Assembly (NCBI RefSeq): GCF_029962835.1 | Contig: NC_080577.1 | Span: forward strand, 6,386,001-6,450,000 | Source: Magnolia sinica | Lineage: Eukaryota; Streptophyta; Magnoliopsida; Magnoliales; Magnoliaceae | Direction of reading: 5' to 3' | Length of the DNA stretch: 64,000 nucleotides | In this document: in pieces, positions 49,222 through 60,496 of the stretch | Position numbering within the stretch: the stretch's first letter is position 1 | Layout: each line of letters starts with the position of its first letter | Program-made: the position numbers and the translations under genes | Notes under the pieces: generated by a model | The model's database searches: none | Told to the model about the DNA's origin: nothing | The model's input: the letters and a program-made list of their open reading frames with translations, nothing else

Positions 49222-49580
49222 AGGGTGGTGATGGTGGAGGGTGGTTGTCGGGCTTGGAAGAGGAGAAGGATGGGGAAGAGAGAGACTTTGGAATCGAGTC
49301 GGGATCGGATTCGAGTGTGGCGGATAGGGTTAGATATACTTAGAAATTAGGATTTTTTATTATATCTATATACTCAAATTCGAGTTGAGATGGGTTTCGA
49401 ATCGAGTCGAGTTTGACTGGATCAAGTTTCGGGTCAAGTCAGGTCGAGTTACTAGATAACTCGGACTCGACTCGATTTGCGTTCGAATTGGGCAAAGCCT
49501 ACTCGGTTCGGATCGAGTCAAGTCTGAAAGAGTCGGACAAGTCGAGTCAAGCGAGTCAAGTCATCACTTGCCCAACTCTA
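48935..49580. mobile_element. hAT MITE in OMT-C intron, with (GA)n
   Basis: TAGAGCTGGGCATAGAGTCA at the left matches the inverted right end CACTTGCCCAACTCTA. The flanks ACCACAAG and ACCGTAAG agree at six of eight positions. The interior is dominated by CGAGTCGAGTCAAG/ACTCGACTCG words and a (GA)n tract at 49147-49220. The intron of copy B lacks it, so it inserted after the B/C duplication. Confidence 0.7.
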
Positions 49581-49589
49581 ACCGTAAGC

Positions 49590-50330
49590 TCATCATGCTG
49601 CACCGCATTGAGGTGACACCACAAAACCAATCATCTCTTCCTCATGTTTTGACAACTTGTAATAGAAATTCCTTGAATCCAAATATATAAATGCATTGAA
49701 ATTTTATAGTATATTTTCAAGAATTTAAATTTAATTATTAAATTAAATTTAATATCCTTAATTAATGTACATATGTGACCTTTAACAAAATAATTATAGT
49801 AAACTCCATGCATTGAAATATATATTTGGTTAAAATTGATAAAATCCAACCTCAAATGGGCAAGAGTCGTAAGATTACAAACGGGTGACTTGCTAATGTT
49901 TCTTAACCATTGTTAGTATTTGACTATTTAGATCATTCTGTTAACATAATTTTAGTAACATGGTTGATAATTAGTTTGTTTTAAAATATCGTTAGCATGT
50001 TACATGTACAATAAATTAATAGCCTATTAACAGTTTTGTTACACGTGTGACTCTTATGCCATTAAAAGGAAGGAAAAAACCATTTAATTTAGAATTAAGT
50101 AAGGACGTGGAAACAGTTTATTTCAAATGCCTTCCTACACAATCAAATACCTTTTGAATTCTGAATTGATTCAAATTCACGTTGCCGGACAACCCCCTAG
50201 CATCAAAGAGTCCAATTGACAAATCTGAACAGATCATATGGTGGGCCACCATGTGAAAATCACACTAATCAGACAATTCGAAACACTTAACTAATGTCTT
50301 ATGAATTGGTCAGACAGGATGACTTATAAA
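49590..50330. other. AT-rich part of OMT-C intron, no feature
   Basis: Not found in the shorter copy B intron, so probably inserted DNA. No ends or coding similarity recognised. Confidence 0.35.
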
Positions 50331-51381
50331 ATTAGGCCAAATCTATAATTTAAACCCTCCATTGTTGGAATATAGGAGACTGAATATTCCAAAATCTCCT
50401 TCTTCTTCTTTTTTTTTGGGTCCACTCTTTCCTGAGAAGGTGGGCCGGAATCTCATCCGGCAAGTGCATAAGTATTCTCGCCGTGGGTAACACCAACTAA
50501 AAATGGTTAGATACAAGGCCCACCAACATATGTGATGGTGACAGTCGTCATTCAAGCTCAGACGGCGGCCATTTAGATTGCTTATTGTAATGGAATATTC
50601 CACTCTGAAATAGTAAACTGTAAGGAATATGAAATACCTTGAGGAAAACTGCATCTGCATAAGGGATGGACTCAAACATGTTCCCTCCAACCATATCTAT
50701 GTTCTGATTCTTCGGCACGCTTGCAACCACGTGTGGTTGATCAAACACGGTACACTTCACGTGTGGGAACGACTCCGCAATGGCCCCGGCAGCAGTGTCC
50801 GTACCACCCCCTACATCAACCAATGACCGCAACCCTTGGAAGACCGTACTGCACTCTTTAAGGCGAGCATCGCTGGCCATGGCCTCATTAAAGAAGTTGT
50901 TAAGATCAGGGTTCTGGGCCATGCAGTCCCACACGCCCGTCCCGTGCACAACATGAAAGGGCGTTGGATCGTCCCCTAAGAACCAAGTGTTCAAGAAGTG
51001 TCATGGCGTTACTAGAACTGGGTCTAACACCATCAACAAAAATGGCGAAATGCACGTAGCTGTGTCCTTCAAGAGGAGCCTAGAAGAAGGTGTGAGCACA
51101 TAACCTTCTTTGTCTCCTCCTTGATCCTCGTTGATTTCTTGTACAGCGAAGAAACCCGAGTGGACCAACAAACGCATGAGGCGGCCCTCATGAGCCGCTC
51201 TAGTGGGAGCGATCGAAAGCGCGGCCACCAGCTGGGAGAGAGTCATGGGACAGCCATGGCTGATGCCAAGTTGAACGGCACACTTGAGGGACATGGAATT
51301 AATGAAGTTAAACAAATGGTTCCATACATGGGCTTGGGCTTTCAACACCTCATTGGCCTCTTCTCCTTGCATAAGCACCAT

Positions 51382-51930
51382 GGCTCACTCACTTCGCAAA
51401 CTACTGATTTTATTTTATTTTATTTTTTCCTTTTTACTTTCCTCTTCCTTTGAGAACTCACGTTTCAAGCTCTGCCTGGGAACGTACCCACGCACGCCAT
51501 ATATATAGAGGGAGCACGGAATACTCCGGCAGAGAGTTTGTATAGCATGATTTTGGTTTCAGCTAGTACAAGCAAGGCAGGTGATTCAGAAATCCAAACC
51601 GTTGATATCTTGGATAGCATCTCCACTATGATTGGAAGATCCTAGCTCTAGAATATTTGGCCTTTTTTGGTTGAATATGAAGCTTTCTTGTATTTTCTTT
51701 CTTAACCATCTATTTTATAGACACCTGTCGAATTGTTTGCAAACTACAATCTTAGAGATATTTGGTGCATGCTAACTCCTTGATGGGGTCTACAATATCA
51801 ACGGCATAGATCAATGAACTAGCTGCACCGGTTGTACCAGTACAAACTGTGCACGAGCATTGTATTACACACGGTGTATGCGAGAGGCATGTTATTGATG
51901 ATATGTCATTCACGTGTTACATCCAAACAC
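51382..51930 (-). promoter_or_regulatory. Upstream region of OMT copy C
   Basis: TATA-like CATATATATAGAG at about 51498. The blocks CAGAGAGTTTGTATAGCATG and GAAGATCCTAGCTCTAGAAT match the region upstream of copy B. Confidence 0.55.
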
Positions 51931-52087
51931 ACAAAAGCGTGTTATGGGATACGATGATCACCAAATCACCCCAAATTATTACTTAAAGCGTGACACTAAT
52001 CACGTTTTTGTTTTTGTTTTTTTTTTTTTTTCGGAATCATCTACAACATCTGCTTTTAAGCGGCAGGTAAAACGCCCACGCTGTGCC

Positions 52088-52468
52088 TGTTGGACACAGT
52101 GATGGTTTTGTGCAAATCCAAAACCGTACTAGCTGTGTGTCCAAGATCCGTGTGAGCTAGCTGTGCTGGTAGATTTTTTCTAAGTTGAGATTATAATAGC
52201 TGTGTTAAATCTAATAGCTGTGTTAAGATTTTATTAAGATTTTTTCTGAATTTTTTTCTTTCTTTAGCTGCCCCTAGGATGAATCTAGACAGGGATAAAT
52301 CAGTCATTTCACCTAAGTAGAAAAGCCTATAAAAGGGACCACTGTAATCGTTCAAATTTATTCCAATACAGCAGCAGTTCTCTTTTCCTCTTTTTTTCAA
52401 AGTTTTAGTTTTTGTTTCATGGTGGCTGCAGCCACACGTCAGCAGAAAGCTGGGTTTTAGACCCAACA
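52088..52468 (+). mobile_element. 5' LTR of Ty1/copia fossil
   Basis: 381 bp. TGTTGGACACAGTGATGG at the start and GACCCAACA at the end form a TGTTGG...CCAACA pair. TATA-like CCTATAAAAGGG at about 52328. The primer-binding site TGGTATCAAAGC (52472-52483), complementary to initiator-Met tRNA, follows after three bases. Confidence 0.88.
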
Positions 52469-55400
52469 AAGTGGTATCAAAGCCGCTGTTCCTTGGGCCT
52501 CATTAGTAAGAAGCAGGTCCCCTGCACTTCTTGTTTTGGGTCTGGCAATACCCAACAACAAGTAGCAGCATTTTCAGCAACAATAACAGGCAAATGAGCA
52601 GCAGCCTTCATCTGCAACCAATTTTCAAAATTATTCAGTTTGTTCTGTGAAAACAACATCTGATTTTTGAGTGTTTGCAAGAACGTCACCTGCACCAGTT
52701 ACTTCTCCTTGTTTTGTTTTTGAAAAACCCAACAAACTTGTTTTGGTTTTGAAAAACCCAACAAGCAAAAAAACAAAATCATCCGTTAGGAGGAGGCTGA
52801 ACTACATTTCTTCTTCGTCATTTCTTTTTGCTGTCCAGATTTTTTCCTTGTTAAATCTGTCAAGCCTACTATCTAGGTTTTGTTTGAAACGTCACTTGTG
52901 GTGGGCCCATAACCCACAGGTCCCAGTTTTTTTTTCTAGAAAAAGTTTCCGGCAAAAATCTCTTTTCAAAAAAATCAGATTGTAGCAAAAAAATCTGTTT
53001 AAAAAAAAAATCAGATTGAAAAAGATCTGTTTTTTCAAAAAATTCAGATTGCAGCAAAAAAAGCTGTTTTAAAAAAAATCAGATTTTAGCCAAAAAAAAT
53101 CTGTTTAAAAAAATATTCAGATTTCTATTTCATCCATCTCCCTTCATTTTTCAAAAAAGAAACAGTCATTCCTTTAAAAAAAATAGAAAAGATGGCTAGC
53201 ATAATCCAGCCGCAGGTTCTTAAGTTGTCAAAGGACAACTATGAAAAATAGTGCATTCAAATGAAGGCATTGTTCAGGTCACAAGAACTATGGGAGATCG
53301 TCACCGATGGGTATGAAGAACCCACTATGGAAGAAGAAGCCACCTTCACCAATAAAGAAAAGATCGCTCTAAAAAATCAAAAGAAGAGAGACAATAAGGC
53401 TTTGTTTCTCCTCTATCAAGGGTTGGATGAATCGACCTTCGAAAAGATTGCTGAAGCAATATCAAGCAAGTAAGCATGGGATACCCTTGGCACCATCTTC
53501 AAGGGTGTAAATAGAATGAAGCGGGTTTGCCTTCAAACATTAAGAGCCGAGTTTGAAGCGATTCACATGAAGGAATGTGAGAATATCACTGATTATTTTT
53601 CACGTTTGCTTGTAATTGTCAATAATTTGAAAAGAAATGGTGAAAAGATTGAAGATGTCCGAGTTATTGAAAAGATACTTCGATCCCTCACAACCAAGTT
53701 TGAGCATGTGGTTGTGGCGATCGAAGAATCAAAAGATATCGAGAAACTCTCCATTAAGGAGTTGATGGGATCGTTGCAAGTTCATGAGCAACGAATGCAG
53801 AAGAATGCCAGTTCCATGCCGATGGAACAAACTTTAGAATCAAGATTGACTCTGAATAATAACAATAGTGGATGTGGAAGTTTACAACGTGGTGAATGTT
53901 TTGCTAACAATCGTGCAAGAGGCAGAGGGCGTGGATACTAACAAAGCCATGACTAAAACTAGTAGAAAAATACCAATTTCTGTGGAAGAGGAAATGGTAG
54001 AGGTAGATCTATGCGTGGACGAGGAAGTACAAAGAACATCCAATGTCATAACTGCAACAAGCTTGACCTCTATGCATTTGGTTACTGGAGCAAGCCGATG
54101 ACTCAAGACGAGCTATCCAACTATGCCAAACCATCAGGCCATGAACAAGAAAGCTCTACACTTCTCCTTGCACAAGAGAAAGGTAGTGATCAACATGATG
54201 TATGGTATCTCAACACGGGTGTAAGTAATTACATGTGCGGCGACAAGAAACTCTTTGTAGAACTCACAGAAGGAGTTCATGGCGAGGTAACGTTTGGAGA
54301 CTCATCAAAAACGCCAGTGAAAGGTAAAGGTAATATCAAAATCTTTCAGAAGAATGGTGTTTCAAACTATATCTCTAATGTATACTACGTACCCAATATG
54401 AAAAGTAACATACTGAGTCTCGGATAATTCCTCAAAAAAGGATTTGTCATACACATTGAGAACTCTTCTCTTTCCATAAGAGATATGCATGGATGTTTGA
54501 TTGTAAAAGTCCAGATGACGAAGAATCGTATGTTTCCTCTCCATATAAATACAATGCTTGAGAAGTGTTTTTATGGAAAAGCAAAGAATGATTCCTAAAT
54601 GTGGCATCTTCGCTTTGGCCATCTAAATTTCAGTGGCCTGAAACTTCTGTCCTCATCAAGCATGGTGCATGGCTTGCCTACTATTGAAACTCTAGAACAC
54701 GTGTGTGAGACGTGCACACTTGGGAAACAACAAAGGAACTCCTTTCCGAGTGGAGTATCCTGAAGAGCAAGAGAACCATTGCAGTTGGTTTACACTGACA
54801 TATGTGGACCATTAGAGCCAATCTCTCTTGGAGGTAATAAATACTTTATTTCCTTCATTGACGATTTTAGTAGAAAATTGTGGGTGTATGTAATCAAAGA
54901 GAAGTCTGCTGCTTTTACTATTTTTAAAATTTTTAAGGCCCTTGTTGAAAAAGAAAGTGGTCTTAAAATCAAAACCCTCCGATCTGACAGAGGTGGGGAG
55001 TACACCTCAAATGTTTTTCAAGAATATTGCAGGGAACATGGCATTAAGCAACAACACACTGCAGCGTACACGCCACAACAAAATGAAATTACGGAACGGA
55101 AGAACCGCACTATCCTCGATATGACGAAGACCATGTTGAAGGAGAAAAGTTTGATAAAGAATTTCTGGGCAGAGGCAGTTGCATGTATTGCCTATCTACT
55201 TAATAGGTGTCCGACCAAGAGTGTTATATTCCGGACACTGCAGGAAGCATGGAGTGGATACAAGCCGAGTGTGGCGCACCTTAAGATCTTTGGGTGTGTC
55301 GCCTATGCTTACGTTCCAGAAGCGAGAAGGAAAAAGCTTGATGATCGTGGCGAGAAGTGCATCTTCATCGGCTACAGCGAAGAGTCAAAGGCATACAAGT

Positions 55401-56435
55401 TCTACAACCCACTAACCAATAAGCTGGTGGTGAGTAGAGATGTGGTATTTTGTGAGGAAAATGCATGAAAATGGAACAAGGGAAACTCGGCTAAAGAAAA
55501 GCAGGTCGAGGTCGAAGAATACAAAAAAGAGAGACATGAGAAGTAAGAGCAGACACCCACATCACCCCCTTCGGATCGCAGAAGTTCAGAAGTATGCTCC
55601 ATCTCTCCTGGGAGTACTTAATTAAATTAGAATTCATCCAGCACATCTTCATCCGATTCTCCTTCACCCTTAGCTCTTATTAAAATGAAAAGCCTCAACG
55701 ACATATATGCAGAAACTGAGGAAGTGAATTTACTTTGCCTGTATGCGAACCATGAGCCTCTCACATTCGAGGAAGTTATGAATGAAGAATGTTGGAGAAA
55801 AGCTATGGAAGAAGAGATTCATGCCATCGAGAAGAATCGAACATGGGAGTTGACCTCACTCCCTAAAAGTCAGAAGACCATTGGTCTTAAATGGGTGTAC
55901 AAAATCAAGCGGAATGCCGATGGTAAGATTGAACGATATAAAGCAAGGCTCGTAGCAAAAGGTTACAAACAGAAATATGGGGTAGACTATGAAGAAGTTT
56001 TCGCCCCAGTTGCTCGCCTTGATATTGTAAGAATGATTATCTCCCTTGTAGCTCATCACAGTTGGATGATTTACCAACTGGATGTGAAATCTGCATTCCT
56101 AAATGGGGTACTCGAATAAGAAGTATACATTGACCAACTTGAAGGTTTTGTCATGCAAGGGGAGGAACACAAGGTGTATCGGCTGAAGAAAGCCCTGTAT
56201 GGGTTGAAGCAAGCTCCTCATGCTTGGAATGCACGGATCGACGGTTATCTTCAAGAGAATGGTTTCGTCAAATGTCCATATGAGCATGCCATCTACACAA
56301 AGAAGAATGCCCGTGGTGATATGCTTATCGCTTGTTTATATGTTGATGATCTGCTGTTCACTGGGAACAGCCAGGCGATGTTTGAAGAATTCAAGCAGGC
56401 TATGTTTAAGGAATTCGAGATGACTGATGGTGGAT
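52469..56435 (+). mobile_element. Ty1/copia fossil, internal region (gag, protease, integrase, part of RT)
   Basis: Order of parts: primer-binding site (52472), A-rich leader with short repeats (52960-53125), gag (about 53190-53940; KLSKDNYEK and [10 protein letters not shown] blocks), a weak zinc-knuckle (about 54040), protease (about 54200; WYLNTG), GAG-pre-integrase and zinc finger (54600-54740), integrase core (54780-55460; DICGP, RSDRGGEYTS, ERKNRT), and reverse transcriptase (55680-56435; [35 protein letters not shown]). Integrase before RT identifies Ty1/copia, TNT1/Tork-like by resemblance. It stops within RT. RNase H and the 3' LTR are missing. Several breaks besides; non-functional. 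Age cannot be estimated without the second LTR. Confidence 0.9.
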
Positions 56436-57229
56436 ATGCAATATTCGACCCTCAACAATGAGCAAGGGTTAACACATAACACCCAAGTTTTAGGCCACAC
56501 AAGCCAAGGATCCACACAAGGAACCTCACCAGTTTATGCTCCCATGAGCAAAGGTCAACACACAGCACTCGCGTTTTAGACCACACAGGTCAAAGACCTA
56601 CACAAGGACCTAAGAGTTTATGCTCTTCACAGAGCAAGTGTCAACACAAAACACACCCACGTATACTCCCGCCGGAGGCCTCTTATGAGGACTTACAAGG
56701 GGTGAGAAACACCCTAGACCCAATCTTATACAAGGAATGATCACAAGGGTCCTCTGGACTCTAATGACTTACAAATAAGTAGATGAGCCTCATTCAGCGA
56801 GTTGATGAAGATCTCCTCCTTTGATGACGAAGAATCTTCAGCTCCCTTGAACCGCAACTCAGAAGATGTACCAATATAAGGCGACGGGTTGAGTCAATGA
56901 TGGAATCCTACTCTATTAACTGTTTCCCTATAAGGGAGATAGAGCGATTCCAATCATCTATGCATTCAAGGCATCCCAGCTAAATGATTTGCCATTAAGG
57001 TAGTAGCTGTAGGATCCTTGAATACGGAAGTTCATTCCCCAATCCACTTTATTGAATGTTAATGATGAGGGTGGATTGGAGGATGAACTTACATGAGAGA
57101 AGAGGCTTAGGGTATATGATCTAGGGTTAAACACATAAAAGCACTCTCTATTTTCTCTACAAACAACCAAGGGCAAGCTCTCATAAATAGGCAAAAGGTA
57201 CTAATGGATATAAAACGATTACATTTTTG
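56436..57229. repeat. Junction sequence with 95-bp direct repeats
   Basis: The first 24 bp (TATGCAATATTCGACCCTCA plus ACA) match the last bases of the L1-family LTR. Then GAGCAAGGGTTAACACATAA / GAGCAAAGGTCAACACACAG / GAGCAAGTGTCAACACAAAA head three successive units of about 90 bp that also share TTTTAG.CCACACA. No coding. Probably LTR-type DNA. Confidence 0.5.
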
Positions 57230-58035
57230 ACAGAGTTCGATATCATCGAGTAGGGTCGATATCATCAATCGTATACTCTCAATAGCATCGACTGGCCACT
57301 TGATGACACGAACTCAACTGTCAAACACTTTTGAAACCTTTTGCCAACTGGTCAAGGGAATCGATCGTGCGTCGATGTCATCGGATTTCGAACTCTGATT
57401 TCATCGACACGAGGTTCAATTCCTCGACATTTGAAAATGTGAGAGCACTTGCCTTTGAAATATTTCAGGTATATGATATGATTGAGCATCACTCGATATC
57501 ATCGGAATTTGAATATCGATGATATCGAAGGCAGTGTCGATTCATCGATAATTCTAAGGATTCTTTAAGCTTGCTGGACAGTTTATGTCCACTTTTAATG
57601 ACATCAACCTTGCCTCGATATGATCGATATTTGAATATCAATTTTATCGAGTGGCTCTCGATCTAAGAAAAATAACCTGAAAACTTGCTGGATAGATTTG
57701 TGTCCCAATCTGATATCATCGAAGGGCTTTCGATATCATCGAGATTTGAATTCCAAAGATATCGAGGAGCTCTTCGATATATCGAGGATTACATGTTTTG
57801 CTTTAGCAGTGCTTTGGACACAATAGAACAAATGTCGATTTTATCGAGTCGGTTTGATGGACTCAAGATTCAAACTTCGATGATATCGATGAGTCCATCG
57901 ATCTATTGATAATTCAGTCCAGATATTTTTGTGGTTGCTGGACATCTCAGGTCCTCATTTCGATAAGATCGAGTGAGCTTCGAGGACATCGACAACATAA
58001 TTCGATTTCATCGAACCACTTGTCAATAAATCGAC
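57230..58035. repeat. Array of short TCGAT/ATCGA motifs
   Basis: More than twenty copies of half-palindromes such as TCGATATCATCGA, TCGATGATATCGA, TCGATTTCATCGA and TCGATTTTATCGA, spaced irregularly (roughly 15-60 bp) through 800 bp. No conserved spacer and no fixed period, so neither satellite nor CRISPR. Perhaps part of an LTR. Confidence 0.75.
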
Positions 58036-58390
58036 AAAGGTAGAAAACTTAAGATTTTCCTGAAGTTTGAAAAAGTTTTCTAGCCGAAAACCCTAAGGTG
58101 TTCTATTCAATTTTAAGAGTTTTATTTACCTGGTGTTTGGGACATGGGGATGTGAGGTTAAGTTTTACCTGTGACGAGTTCGGGCACACATCCAGTTGAG
58201 GCAGACGCTTGATCAATTTTTCTATGGGGCTCCTTTATCTTGCTGACTTAATGCTCACGCTAATTGACATATCAGGGCACTTTCAGCAGCAAGTTAGGGT
58301 TTAGGGTGACCGGAATAGGGGCGTCCGGCAGGCAGTAGCGCTTGTTTGGGCGGGAGAGGGGGGTAGGGTAAGAAGAGGGAATGGTAAAAA
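58036..58390. other. No recognised feature
   Basis: Transition between the motif array and the CACTA-type repeats. Nothing coding is seen. Confidence 0.4.
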
Positions 58391-59032
58391 ATATTTTCGA
58401 CTTAAAACATAACATTATTACCGATGAAAATTTTCGTTGGTGATAGTTTTCACAATTCATCGGTAAAATGATTCAAAAATATTTGGGCCCACCCGTGCTC
58501 TATCAGCCCCATCCACTCTGTATATATGTTTTTAAATATACTTATTAGCTACACCAAAAATAAAAATTACAACTCAACATTCATAATCAACAACATAAAG
58601 TGAAATAATATGTTCACCGTTCATTTTATCCGACGATGTATCTATTTCGTCGGTAAAAAGCTCTTTTACCGGCGATTTTTTCGTCAGTAAAAAGTTCATT
58701 TACCAACGATATTGTATAACGTCGGTAAAAATAGCCTCTCCATCATTAGAAAGGACAGCAAGGGATCTTTTGCCGACAAACCATTTGGTTCGTAGGGAAA
58801 AATTACATTTACCGACGAAATAATCATCGAGAAAATAGTTTTCACCGACAATACATAATGTCGTTGGGAAAAATTTTCAGGCCATTGTTGTAAATGGTGG
58901 CGGGAACATCTTTGGTCGTGGTGAGAATCTTTTGCCGACGAAATATGATTTCGTTGGAAAAAGTCATGTTTTCCGACGAAATTGATTTCGTCGGAAATAA
59001 GTTCATCGGTAAAAGGCCAATTTCTTATAGTG
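58391..59032 (-). mobile_element. CACTA-like terminus with dense subterminal repeats
   Basis: It ends CCAATTTCTTATAGTG (59017-59032), the reverse of CACTATAAGAAATTGG. Subterminal words TTTCGTCGGTAAAA, TTTACCGACGAAAT, CCGACGAAATTGATTTCGTC recur in both orientations. The left terminus was not found. No transposase. Confidence 0.6.
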
Positions 59033-59584
59033 TCTATTTCATTTTTGGGTTCAAGCCATGAAGCGATGTGGAAAAACGGATGGACGACATAAATATAGAA
59101 TACATAAATCAAGGTGGGTCTGATGGTAAGGACCTCCACTCCCTTCGCCAACTCAGGATCTAGTGTGAATTGCTGGTCATTGAGGCCTGCAGGCTAAGAT
59201 GGTCCAATTAACTGAACCATCCATCTTCTCATTTCTATCATTATGCTTAGAAATGAATGTGAGCTTTTGAAAATTTTCTTTCCATTGTTCAACGTATGGT
59301 GACAAACACAATCATTCTTTCCATGTAAATTTCTTTGTAGTTGCCCTTATAGCATAATCTACGGCATGGATAATGCTAATCATGTAGGCCTCAACTCATG
59401 TAGTATTAGTGAAAAAAGAAGAAGAAGAGAACGTTTGTTAGATCGTAACTGGTCATATCCTCGATAGGGAAATGACCAGACTTCTAGCCATCTTGCCTTC
59501 CTTTCTGCCCCTTGGAGGTCTTCAAGGCTGCCAAAAAATAAAAATAATGACTTGCACGGCCCCAGCGGGGCTGGAACTCTAGTT

Positions 59585-59747
59585 TTTTTTTTTTTTTTTT
59601 TAATTTTATTTTATTTTAAACACACACACACCCACACACACACTCACGCTACAGGGATTTCACCACCTATGAAAGGTACTTGAACCCTTGACCAGGTGTT
59701 GAAACTCCTTGGAGTCTACCACCCCAGCAATAGTAAGGACCCAGTAT
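59585..59747 (-). mobile_element. tRNA-like SINE, family B, copy 4
   Basis: Minus strand: GGGGTGGTAGACTCC, GAGTTTCAACACCTGGTC, GGGTTCAAGTACC (B box), GGTGGTGAAATCCC, then GTGTGAGTGTGTGTGTGGG and (TTAAAATAAAA) tail. Flanked by TGGAACTCTAGTT on both sides (59572-59584 and 59748-59760), perfect. Confidence 0.88.
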
Positions 59748-59827
59748 TGGAACTCTAGTTCTCAATGGAGTAGGCTTGTACAAAGGCCCATCAGGGTCAG
59801 GCTACACTATTAACTTATAGGGATGGG

Positions 59828-60488
59828 TAGAGTTGTACACGAGCTGAACCGAGTTGAGCTTGGCCTAGCTCGGCTCGGCTCAGCCAGCAAGCTACCTTAG
59901 CTTGAACTCAACTTCGCTTGGTTCTTGAGCTTGAATGGTCAGCTCAGCTTGGCTCGGACAGCAACTCTCCATTAAAACAGTGTGGGCCACACCACATACA
60001 AAAGTTAAGATGGGTTACCCTCCATTAAAACATTCATAATTATTTTTTGGGCCCACCGAGATGTTGTTCATAAATCCAGCCCATCCATTATGTGTGTCCC
60101 ACTTGGATGAGGGGTCAGACCAAGTTTCAGATGCATCCAAATTGCAGGTGGGCCCCACCAAGTCCTTTTATATGTTTTAGGCATGTCTTCACATGATTTT
60201 GGATGGTATGGCCCACTTGAGTTCTTAATACAACTGATTTTTGGAATATCCTATAATTTAAAGGGGACCCATCAAATACACAGTTTTGATGTTCGACACA
60301 TATCACGGTGGGGCCCACACAGCTCGACCTCATGGGAAGTTCCCATGAGCTCGACCACATAGAACCTTTTCCCTTTATTTACATATATAAACATTTATGA
60401 AATGTTCATAAATGTTTATACTAAGTGAACTCGTTCCGTGCTGAGTCGAGCGAGTTAACCGAGCTAACTCGGTTCGTGTACAGCTCTA
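59828..60488. mobile_element. hAT MITE with perfect 8-bp target duplication
   Basis: Ends TAGAGTTGTACACGAGCTGA and inverted TCGGTTCGTGTACAGCTCTA. GGGATGGG on both sides (59820-59827 and 60489-60496). The interior has CTCGGCTCGGCTCAGC words and a GGGCCCACC segment (60045-60340). 661 bp, no transposase. Confidence 0.9.
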
Positions 60489-60496
60489 GGGATGGG

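Larger units (their letters stand above)
48241..51381 (-). pseudogene. O-methyltransferase copy C (two exons, one nonsense codon)
   Basis: Exon 1 is 50638-51381 and exon 2 is 48241-48543, with a 2,094-bp GT-AG intron at the family-conserved place. Class II SAM-dependent phenolic O-methyltransferase, 348 codons if read through. It has VLKAQAHVWNHLFNF, MTLSQLVAAL, the SAM motif LVDVGGGTDT (usual GGGTGT), GGNMFESIP, the catalytic His in LILHDWSDEEC, and the C-terminus RSIIEVYP. Only one in-frame stop is seen: TGA (51003-51001) where copy B has TGG (PWHFL). Also W to L at the first codon of exon 2, a 5-codon shortening after LGI, and a short deletion before LKEC relative to copy B. The intron holds a hAT MITE (48935-49580). 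It is very recently inactivated, or the stop is an allelic or sequencing change. Confidence 0.85.

Noticed and set aside
57230-58035. Short repeats with unrelated spacers, resembling a CRISPR array
   Set aside because: Repeats are only 5-13 bp, variable, unevenly spaced, and the DNA is plant nuclear.
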